From NCBI GenBank assembly GCA_938046755.1, contig CALIXC010000063.1:1-31192 (forward strand): a stretch of 31,192 nucleotides of DNA, in the 5' to 3' direction. Below the pieces are notes generated by a model that saw nothing but the letters and a program-made list of their open reading frames with translations, was not told the DNA's origin and did no database searches. The position numbers and the translations under genes are program-made. Below, one piece after another: positions 24,890 to 31,192 of this stretch (the stretch's first letter is position 1; every line of letters begins with the position of its first letter). The DNA comes from an uncultured Lautropia sp. GTDB lineage: Bacteria > Pseudomonadota > Gammaproteobacteria > Burkholderiales > Burkholderiaceae_E.

Positions 24890-26737
24890 TTACTGGCCCT
24901 TGGCCTGGGTGCTCCAGGTGGGGACACCATTTTCACTGGGCCTGTCGGTTTCGGCGTGGTAGCCCTGCGGCAGCAGGGGCTGGCCCGGCGTCCAGCCTTC
25001 GGGCACCGTCCATGTGGTGCAATACCGGCCGAATTCGCTCAGGAACACGGATACGTACCAGCACATGTCCACGGTGCGCGGGTTGGGCTGGCTCTGCTGG
25101 ATGATCAGCTGTAACTGGGCCTTGGGATTGCTTGTCGAGTCGTACCAGGACTGCACGGGAATGCCGAACATGATCTGCTTGTTGGCCGCGATGGTCAGGG
25201 ATTCACGGTCGCCGCTGAGCTGTTCACCCTCGTAGACCTGCGTGGCCTTCAGTTCCCAGTTGCGGCCGCGGACGTTCAGGCCGGACCAGCGGGGCAGCGT
25301 CAGGCTCTGGGCGTTGGCGTTCACGTGCATGGCCAGCGTGTTCTGCGGGTAGTTCTGGGAGCGTGTGTTGGGTACCTGTTCGCTCAGCCATGCGCCGGTG
25401 CTGAACACGTACAGGTAGTTACCGGTGGCCGGTGAATAAGTGGCCGTGTCGGTGCTGCCGTCAGCATAGGTGGTGGCCCGGCTGTCGTGGTGGAACGAGA
25501 TCCGCTGCGGATCCAGGCTGGAGGCAGGCCGTTTGTAAGGAGCAAGGCTGGCCGTGGCATAGGCCGGCAGGCGCTGCATGCCCTTGCCACGGGGGGAGAA
25601 GGCATCCAGCATGGCGGCCAGCACCGCACCACTCACGCCCCGGTCATTCACGGCCTCGGTCGTGGTCTTCAGGCTCTCGGTGCTGATGTACTGCGGGGCT
25701 TTGCGGTTGCTCCAGCTCCGTTCACCGTAGCTGCCGGCCATCTCGGAGTGCAGTTTCGTGCTGAATGTCTGGGTCAGGTGCTTGAGGGGCTGACCAGCCT
25801 TCCAGCCAGCCGGCACTTCCCAGACATCACACAGGGTCTCGAATTGGGTGTATTCCGGCTTGACCTGGGCGCAGGTGGAAAACTGGTTGGCGCTGTCGCC
25901 GGGTTGGCCGAAGACCGATGCCTGGGAGGAGATGTCCGGCTTGGGGCTTTCCCATTCATGCTTCCATCTTTCCAGGTCGTAGACTTCGTTGGGTTGAATC
26001 GTCGTGACCGTCTTGGCGACCAGAGCCTCCCGGGTGGTGCTTGGGGGTTCGTACTGATCCTGAGCAGCGCTTGAGGGGGTGAGCTCGATCTGAGCCTGGG
26101 TGCCGATCTCCAGAGCACCAGCGGCGGCCTGGGCTGCACCGGTGCCGCCATTGGGCAGGCCTGCGGCAGACAGGCCGAAGCGCAGCGTCTGGCTGGTGAT
26201 GTTCAGCTTCAATGGATCATTGATGAGCCGGATAGGCCCCTGACTGATCTCGAACTGATAGTAGTGGCGACCCAGAGCAGCAGTGCCTGCGTCGGTGGGA
26301 CGGATGTCCTGGCTGGCCAGCACCACGGGGGCAACAGACGGCTCGCTGCCTTGTTGACCGGCACCGCCCAGGGAGCCCCAGGTGTAGGTCTCGGGTGAGA
26401 GCCAGGCGGTCTGCGGGTTGTTCTGGGCGTCAAGGCGTGCCGTGCGCGACAGCAGTGCCTGGATAAGCACGTCGCCTCGCAGCATCTTCCGGTTTTCCGA
26501 GAGGGGCGGGGTGTCGGCGGTGGCCACGGCCTTGGTGGCTCGACCCGAAGCGGATGTCCGGTCAGTTGCCGGCGTGTCGGAGGTGTCCAGCGTGGTGGCC
26601 GGCAGGCCGGTATCGGCCTTGGTCTGCGGACCGGGGGCGGTGGTCTGGGGTGTGTCCTGGTTGCCGCCGCAGGCGGCCAGCGCCAGGGTCACGGCCAGGG
26701 CCAGGGGATGCAGGGCGTGGCGTGTGTTGATGCTCAT
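24890..26737 (-). CDS. Lipoprotein of unknown function, paralogue 2
   Basis: A 615-residue lipoprotein, paralogous over its whole length to the gene at 22783. The lipobox is LALAACGGN (C23), then a disordered Thr/Ala/Pro linker to about residue 82 and the shared block RGDVLIQALLS. Two similar modules of about 80 residues are visible: 240-320 with C289 and C303, and 505-592 with C559 and C573. In both the cysteines are 14 apart and are followed by W-x-VP-x-GW-x-x-GQPL (WEVPAGWKAGQPL and WTVPEGWTPGQPL). This suggests an internal duplication of a disulfide-bonded domain. YISTESLKTTTEAVN, GVSGAVLAAMLD and YSPATGNYLYVFSTG lie between them. I cannot assign a function. Confidence 0.85.
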   Translation of the reverse strand: MSINTRHALHPLALAVTLALAACGGNQDTPQTTAPGPQTKADTGLPATTLDTSDTPATDRTSASGRATKAVATADTPPLSENRKMLRGDVLIQALLSRTARLDAQNNPQTAWLSPETYTWGSLGGAGQQGSEPSVAPVVLASQDIRPTDAGTAALGRHYYQFEISQGPIRLINDPLKLNITSQTLRFGLSAAGLPNGGTGAAQAAAGALEIGTQAQIELTPSSAAQDQYEPPSTTREALVAKTVTTIQPNEVYDLERWKHEWESPKPDISSQASVFGQPGDSANQFSTCAQVKPEYTQFETLCDVWEVPAGWKAGQPLKHLTQTFSTKLHSEMAGSYGERSWSNRKAPQYISTESLKTTTEAVNDRGVSGAVLAAMLDAFSPRGKGMQRLPAYATASLAPYKRPASSLDPQRISFHHDSRATTYADGSTDTATYSPATGNYLYVFSTGAWLSEQVPNTRSQNYPQNTLAMHVNANAQSLTLPRWSGLNVRGRNWELKATQVYEGEQLSGDRESLTIAANKQIMFGIPVQSWYDSTSNPKAQLQLIIQQSQPNPRTVDMCWYVSVFLSEFGRYCTTWTVPEGWTPGQPLLPQGYHAETDRPSENGVPTWSTQAKGQ

Positions 26738-27031
26738 GGGTTCTTCCTCATGAAATGTCTCCGTGGGGATCGTGTTGTGCAGAGCATTATGAATATCGAC
26801 ACGATGACCGTCGACAAATCTAACATTAGCTAGAAATTCTTACGTTTTGGTCGTAAGTGTTTCTTTATCGATTTCCGGAGATGCGACGGCCGCAAGGGCC
26901 GTTCATAGGATCCCTGGCGGGCCAGGGGTCATGAAGCCCGGTGGGTGGGCCGGATGCCGGCTACACTGTGTCCGGGAGGTTCACGGCAGGCGTGGGCCGG
27001 CAGGGGCCGGCGCGATCTGCAACCAGAGAGC
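26738..27031. other. Intergenic region between paralogue 2 and ybaK
   Basis: It contains the second copy of the 38-bp conserved block (26810-26847), the probable promoter of paralogue 2 on the minus strand, in an AT-richer stretch (about 26760-26880). The rest is GC-rich leader of ybaK without a clear promoter. Confidence 0.5.
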
Positions 27032-27517
27032 ATGAGCAAGCCAGACTATCCGGTGACGACGGCGGTGCGTTTCCTGCGCGAGCACCATATCGATTTCGAG
27101 CCGCACCTGTATCCGTATGTGGAGCACGGCGGCACGGCGCATTCGGCCGAGAGTCTGGGGGTGCCCGAGCATCAGGTCATCAAGACCATCGTGCTGGAGA
27201 ACGAGCAGAAGAAAGGGCTGATCGTGCTGATGCACGGTGATCGCCAGATTTCCACGCGCAACCTGGCGCGCGAGCTGGGCATGAAGCACATCGAGCCGGC
27301 AGACCCGAAGCAGGCCAACAAGTGGACGGGCTATCTGGTGGGAGGCACCAGCCCGTTCGGCACGAAGACGCAGCTGCCGGTGTATGTGGAGCGCACGATC
27401 CTTGAGCTGCCGGTGATCTACATCAACGGCGGCAAGCGTGGCTTTCTGGTGGCCATTTCGCCGGCCGGGCTGCAGGCGCTGGAGGCCCAGCCGGTGAGCG
27501 TGGCGACGGAAGGGTGA
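27032..27517 (+). CDS. ybaK: Cys-tRNA(Pro)/Cys-tRNA(Cys) deacylase YbaK/EbsC
   Basis: A 161-residue trans-editing enzyme that removes cysteine mischarged on tRNA(Pro). The ATG at 27032 (MSKPDYPVTTAVRFLREHHI) is preceded by AGAGAGC; upstream in-frame codons to 26945 have no similarity. Family features are the early motif DFEPHLYPYVEHGGTAHSAE, VIKTIVLENEQKKGLIVLMH with the key lysine, STRNLARELGMKHIEPAD, and TGYLVGGTSPFGTKTQLPVY with the GGxSPxG loop. It converges on the hydrolase-OsmC gene; a hairpin lies between them. Confidence 0.95.
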   Translation: MSKPDYPVTTAVRFLREHHIDFEPHLYPYVEHGGTAHSAESLGVPEHQVIKTIVLENEQKKGLIVLMHGDRQISTRNLARELGMKHIEPADPKQANKWTGYLVGGTSPFGTKTQLPVYVERTILELPVIYINGGKRGFLVAISPAGLQALEAQPVSVATEG

Positions 27518-27530
27518 GGCAGGCGGCGGG

Positions 27531-27553
27531 CTGCCGGGCGAGGGGCTCGGCAG
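27531..27553. terminator. Hairpin between ybaK and the OsmC fusion gene
   Basis: CTGCCGGGC (27531-27539) pairs with GCTCGGCAG (27545-27553), 9 bp with one G-U. It lies between two convergent stops and may act in both directions; there is no T run. Confidence 0.4.
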
Positions 27554-27571
27554 TGTCCCGGGGGTGCGCCT

Positions 27572-28834
27572 TCAGGCTTTCGATCGGGTGTTGATCTCGA
27601 TGTGGCCGGTGAGCGTCCTGTGCACGGGGCAGCGATCGGCGATTTCCAGCACGCGCTGGCGCTCTGCGTCAGTGAGGTTACCCGCCAGGGTGATCTCCCG
27701 CTCAAGGATATCGACGACCTCATCGGCGGCTGCGCCGTTCGGTGCGTCCGATGCCTGTGGGGCTGCGGGCCGGGTGATGCGTCGATGGTGCAGCTCCACC
27801 TTCACGTCATCCAGCTGCAGGCTCTTGCGGTTGGCGTACATGCGGATGGTCATGGAGGTGCAGGTGCCCAGGGCCGAGAGCAGCAGCGTGTAGGGGTCGG
27901 GACCCAGGTTGGTGCCGCCCATGGCTTCGGGCTCGTCGGCCACCAGGGTATGGCGACCGGCCTGCAGGCCACGCAGGAACTGGTGGCTCAGTTCGGTGAC
28001 AAGGACATGGCCGGGGGCCAGGTCGGGTTTGACAGGAACGACCGGGACCTTGGGTTCGGGGCTGCTGGACTGGGCGGCAGGGTCCAGGTAGCGCGATGCC
28101 CAGGCGACGATGCAGCTGGCGACGTATTCGGCGTCTTCGGCACGCGAGAGCAGGTGGTCGGCGCCGTCCAGCGAGATGAAGCTCTTGGGGTGACGGGCGG
28201 CTTCGTAGATTTTCTGGGCCTGCTCGATGGCGACCGTGGCGTCTTGCGGCGAGTGAAAGACCAGCAGGGCCTTGCCCAGACGGGCGATGCGGCTGGCTTG
28301 GTCGTGGCCGGCCACGTCTTCCAGGAACTGGCGCTTGATGGTGAACTGGCGACCGGCCAGCGAGACGGCGGATTCGCCGTGTGCGCGGATGGCATCCAGA
28401 TCCTTGCGGAACTGCCGCAGGACGTGGCTGGGCTCGGCCGGTGCGGCGATGGTGGTGACGGCGCGGGCTTCGGGAATGCCCTGGGCTGCGGCCAGCACGG
28501 CAGCACCGCCCAGGCTGTGGCCGATCAGCAGGGCCGGCGCCTGGTATTCGCGCCGCAGGAAGTCGGCGGCGGCCAGCAGGTCGGTGACGTTGGAGGTGAA
28601 GTTGCTGTCGGCAAAGTCGCCCTCACTGGCGCCCAGGCCGGTGAAGTCGAAGCGCATCACGGCCACGCCGCGTGCCTGCAGGGCGCGGCTGATGCGGGCA
28701 GCGGCCTTGACGTCCTTGCCGCAGGTGAAGCAGTGGGCGAAGAGGGCGAAGGCGCAGGGGTTGTCGGGCAGATCCAGGACACCCGCCAGTTCCTGGCCGC
28801 TGGCGTTCTGGAAGGTGATGTGTTTCTTGGTCAT
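27572..28834 (-). CDS. Bifunctional alpha/beta hydrolase / OsmC-family protein
   Basis: A 420-residue natural fusion. Residues 1-255 are an alpha/beta hydrolase (serine aminopeptidase-like) with the nucleophile elbow GHSLGG (S107), HCFTCGKD near the oxyanion site, and DGADHLL carrying the catalytic His. Residues about 280-420 are an OsmC/Ohr-type domain with the two redox cysteines C325 (LGTCTSMTIRMYANR) and C402 (DRCPVHRTL). OsmC domains reduce organic hydroperoxides by a Cys pair. The fusion is known in many proteobacteria; the hydrolase may supply or process the substrate, which is inference. The start MTKKHITFQN at 28834 is the conserved one; 34 extra codons exist upstream. It is the last gene of a minus-strand cluster. 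Confidence 0.92.
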   Translation of the reverse strand: MTKKHITFQNASGQELAGVLDLPDNPCAFALFAHCFTCGKDVKAAARISRALQARGVAVMRFDFTGLGASEGDFADSNFTSNVTDLLAAADFLRREYQAPALLIGHSLGGAAVLAAAQGIPEARAVTTIAAPAEPSHVLRQFRKDLDAIRAHGESAVSLAGRQFTIKRQFLEDVAGHDQASRIARLGKALLVFHSPQDATVAIEQAQKIYEAARHPKSFISLDGADHLLSRAEDAEYVASCIVAWASRYLDPAAQSSSPEPKVPVVPVKPDLAPGHVLVTELSHQFLRGLQAGRHTLVADEPEAMGGTNLGPDPYTLLLSALGTCTSMTIRMYANRKSLQLDDVKVELHHRRITRPAAPQASDAPNGAAADEVVDILEREITLAGNLTDAERQRVLEIADRCPVHRTLTGHIEINTRSKA

Positions 28835-28996
28835 GGTGTGAGGGGCCGGGCTGACTGCCGGCATGATGGGGCGGATCAATCCGGCCCGAAGGATCTTGTT
28901 GGGGGATAAAGGAAGGAACTCTGACTTGAAGCGCATTCTGACGGGCAGGCGCAGCTTCCTGGCGCCTGGGCCGTCGATCGGCGGTTGCCGTGGCGC

Positions 28997-29512
28997 TCAG
29001 CGGGTGATGATGTTGCCGCCAGCGCCCGAGCTGCCACCGTACCCGCCCGGCCCGGCGGAGTAGTCCGGCGGCATGGGGGGCAGGCCGGCTTTCTGGCGCA
29101 CGGCATTCACGTAGGCGTTGCCATCCAGCGGGCGGCCGTGCCGCTGCGATTGCCACAGGGCCTCGACCAGGCACTCCTGGACGACGTGAGCGGCGTCGTG
29201 GGCACTGCCCAGCTTCGCCTCCAGCACGTCCATGGCCTGGCGGATGCCGCGGGGCTGGTCGATGCCGCGCTGCTCGCTGATGGCCAGGTGCAGCGACAGG
29301 TGCAGGAAGGGGTTGCTGCGGCCGGCTTCGGGGCTGTAGTCGGCTTCCAGCGCCCGATCCAGGTCAGCCAGCTCGTCGTGATATTCAGGGTGCTGGCCGA
29401 TCCATTGCAGGGCGACCATCTCCAGGGGCTCCAGCGGGGTGCCCTGCTGGTGTTTCTTCCAGACGGTGCAGAAGTAGCGGCGCACGTCGGCGACGGAGGG
29501 ATTGAAGAGCAT
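28997..29512 (-). CDS. DUF1841 family protein
   Basis: A 171-residue protein of DUF1841, a betaproteobacterial family of unknown function. Hallmarks are MLFNPSVADVRRYFCTVWKK at the start, EMVALQWIGQHPEYHDEL, SNPFLHLSLHLAISEQRGID, and QECLVEALWQSQRHG. The last 25 residues form a Gly/Ser/Pro tail (from PDYSAGPGG onward), which is variable in such proteins. It follows nth by 110 bp on the same strand and sits where DUF1841 commonly occurs in Burkholderiales. It has no signal peptide or membrane segment. Confidence 0.88.
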   Translation of the reverse strand: MLFNPSVADVRRYFCTVWKKHQQGTPLEPLEMVALQWIGQHPEYHDELADLDRALEADYSPEAGRSNPFLHLSLHLAISEQRGIDQPRGIRQAMDVLEAKLGSAHDAAHVVQECLVEALWQSQRHGRPLDGNAYVNAVRQKAGLPPMPPDYSAGPGGYGGSSGAGGNIITR

Positions 29513-29622
29513 GGGCGTAAGGAAAGGGCCGGTCAGGTGTTACGGAGGTTATGGCAGGCGCAGAGAGGGATGGTGGGGCATGGCGCGGACAGGGGCCAGC
29601 GTGGGCAGGGCCCGCCGGTGCT

Positions 29623-30303
29623 TCATGCTTTGGTGCGTGGGGCTCGGTCCAGCGCCGACTTGCGGGGCGGGGGCAGCGTCTTGGGCTTGTAGGGGCAGAG
29701 GTCCGTGATGGGGCAGCGCCAGCACTCGGGCGTGCGCGCCTTGCAGATGTAGCGGCCGTGCAGGATGAGCCAGTGGTGGGCGTTCTGGCGGTAATCCTTG
29801 GGCACGACTTTCAGCAGCTTCTGCTCGACTTCCTCGACATTCTTGCCCGGGGCCAGGCCGGTACGGTTGGAGACCCGGAAGATGTGGGTGTCCACGGCGA
29901 TGGTGGGGTGGCCGAAGGCAACGTTCAGGACGACGTTGGCGGTCTTGCGGCCGACGCCAGGCAGGGCTTCGAGGGCGGCGCGGTCATCGGGCACTTCACC
30001 GCCATGCTGGTCGATGAGGATCTGGCTCATGGCCAGCAGGTTCTTCGCCTTGTTGCGGAAGAGCCCGATGGTGCGGATGGCTTCGGTGATGTTCTCCAGC
30101 CCCAGGGCGACCATGGCCTGCGGGGTAGGGGCCAGGGGAAAGAGCCGTCGGGTGACGATGTTGACGCTCTTGTCGGTGGCCTGGGCCGAGAGCAGCACGG
30201 CGGCCAGCAGCTGATAGGGGCTGCCGTATTCCAGTTCGGACTGGGGATCGGGGTTGGCGGCGGCCAGACGCCGGAACATCTCCTGGCGGTTCGCGGGGCT
30301 CAT
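29623..30303 (-). CDS. nth: Endonuclease III
   Basis: A base-excision repair DNA glycosylase/AP lyase for oxidised pyrimidines. It has 226 residues. The helix-hairpin-helix LEALPGVGRKTANVVLN holds the catalytic lysine K120, and D138 is in AVDTHIFRVSNR. The [4Fe-4S] cluster ligands are C187, C194, C197 and C203, with the exact C-x6-C-x2-C-x5-C spacing. LLSAQATDKSVN is the conserved N-terminal motif. The start at 30303 overlaps the rnfB-like stop by 4 bp (ATGA), so the two are translationally coupled. Confidence 0.98.
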   Translation of the reverse strand: MSPANRQEMFRRLAAANPDPQSELEYGSPYQLLAAVLLSAQATDKSVNIVTRRLFPLAPTPQAMVALGLENITEAIRTIGLFRNKAKNLLAMSQILIDQHGGEVPDDRAALEALPGVGRKTANVVLNVAFGHPTIAVDTHIFRVSNRTGLAPGKNVEEVEQKLLKVVPKDYRQNAHHWLILHGRYICKARTPECWRCPITDLCPYKPKTLPPPRKSALDRAPRTKA

Positions 30304-31046
30304 GCGGTGGGTTTTGGGCGGGGCATCCGGATGCGGGCACGGATGGCCGCCAGGCGGCGAGCCTTTTCGTCGGTGTCGACCAGGGCGACGTTGGGATCGC
30401 GGAGCATGGTGTCTGCGGTGCCTGGTGCAGGCTGTCCGGTCGTGGGGGATTCTGCCTGGGCGCCGGCATGGTCGGTGGTGATGTCGGCAGTGCCGTTCCC
30501 GGCGGAGACATCTTCTGCGGAATGCGGGTTGGTGGCGTGTGTGGCCTTCAGCCGCTGGTTACGGCGCTGGTGGTGTCGGCGGCTGTGCTGGGCATCGGAC
30601 GCCTGCCAGGGGCCGGCCAGAGGCACCCGTGCGATGCAGTCGGTGGGGCAGGGCGGCAGGCACAGTTCGCAGCCGGTACAGCGGTCGGTCAGCACCTGAT
30701 GCTGAAAGCGCGGGGCGCCCACGATGGCGTCGACCGGACAGGCCAGGATGCACTTGGTACAGCCGATGCAGTGCAGGGGGTCGATACGGACCACATGCCG
30801 CACGGGCATGGGCTCCAGGTCTGCGGCCAGCGGCACGACCGGCTGGTCGAGCAGTTTGGCCAGGGCCTGGATGGTGGCGTCGGTGCCCGGCGGGCAGCGA
30901 TCGATGGCGGCCTCGCCCCGGGCGATGGCGCCGGCATAGGCATGGCAGTCATCGTAGCCGCAGCGCCGGCACTGGGTCTGGGGCAGCAGCCGGTCGATGG
31001 CGTCGACCAGGGCCACGGCGGTCATTGGCTGAAGGGATGGGGCCAT
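30300..31046 (-). CDS. rnfB: RnfB-like iron-sulfur electron-transfer protein
   Basis: A 248-residue protein (from ATG 31046; MTAVALVD at 31025 is an alternative and a TACAAT at 31058-31053 would favour it). The N-terminal 4Fe-4S domain has C26, C29, C34 and C51 (TQCRRCGYDDCHAY, DRCPPGT), followed by two ferredoxin clusters, CIGCTKCILACPVDAI and CTGCELCLPPCPTDCI. The N-terminal membrane helix of true RnfB is missing and no rnfACDGE genes are in view, as is usual for the betaproteobacterial form. The C-terminal 100 residues are a basic then acidic disordered tail (HSRRHHQRRNQR onwards), ending RIRMPRPKPTA. It overlaps nth by 4 bp; it may pass electrons to soluble partners (inference). Confidence 0.88.
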   Translation of the reverse strand: MAPSLQPMTAVALVDAIDRLLPQTQCRRCGYDDCHAYAGAIARGEAAIDRCPPGTDATIQALAKLLDQPVVPLAADLEPMPVRHVVRIDPLHCIGCTKCILACPVDAIVGAPRFQHQVLTDRCTGCELCLPPCPTDCIARVPLAGPWQASDAQHSRRHHQRRNQRLKATHATNPHSAEDVSAGNGTADITTDHAGAQAESPTTGQPAPGTADTMLRDPNVALVDTDEKARRLAAIRARIRMPRPKPTA

Positions 31047-31192
31047 GGTCCGATTGTAGTGGTCATGGGTGGGCAATCCTTGACAGACCGTGTGTTGCAA
31101 AAAACACGATTTCCCCTTGCCTGGGCGTTGGCAATATCCCTAGGGATCCTCTGAACAAGTCCACGCGGCCGTCGCATCCCCGTAACGGGCGC

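Noticed and set aside
31136..31147. 12-bp palindrome ATCCCTAGGGAT near the window end
   Set aside because: Its position upstream of the rnfB-like gene is suggestive, but nothing else supports a regulator site.

Overview
The window is a GC-rich stretch of a betaproteobacterial chromosome. The gene order (nadK-recN divergent from hrcA, hemH nearby, grpE-dnaK-dnaJ with a sigma-32 type promoter, an RnfB-like ferredoxin overlapping nth, an alpha/beta hydrolase-OsmC fusion) is typical of Burkholderiales. A Lautropia-like or other Burkholderiaceae host fits, but this comes from gene content and was not tested. I saw no rRNA, tRNA or CRISPR array.

Layout. 1-1412: C-terminal part of an outer-membrane efflux channel. 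1413-5088: recN and nadK on the minus strand, diverging from hrcA. 5191-7367: a lower-GC two-gene cassette, an AlbA_2/GHKL-ATPase protein and a ParA-type ATPase overlapping by 4 bp, lying between hrcA and hemH. 7368-8417: hemH. 8431-9184: a Phd/PIN toxin-antitoxin module with a palindromic operator. 9138-9617: a LysR regulator remnant without its DNA-binding half. 9644-12013: a LysE/RhtB exporter and a convergent GabP-like permease sharing a hairpin terminator. 12639-13118: the BON-LysM protein Kbp. 13558-17946: grpE, dnaK, dnaJ. 18008-19951: a DUF29 gene between two copies of one promoter-like 30-bp repeat, then hemL. 20083-20714: a second Phd/PIN module on the minus strand. 20899-22779: a three-lipoprotein operon (CsgG-like, DUF4810, DUF799/GNA1162). 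22783-26737: two tandem paralogous lipoproteins of unknown function. 27032-31046: ybaK, then on the minus strand rnfB-like, nth, DUF1841 and the hydrolase-OsmC fusion.

How the genes fit together. HrcA, GrpE, DnaK and DnaJ form a heat-shock locus; hemH and hemL serve heme synthesis; recN and nth are repair genes. Accessory material has entered this housekeeping backbone at several points: the ParA/AlbA_2 pair, two toxin-antitoxin modules, the DUF29 unit and the lipoprotein block. The most unusual parts are the ParA/AlbA_2 pair, the tandem lipoproteins (an internally duplicated two-cysteine module and a shared 38-bp upstream block), the promoter duplication around DUF29, and a long His/Gln/Gly-rich N-terminal extension on GrpE.
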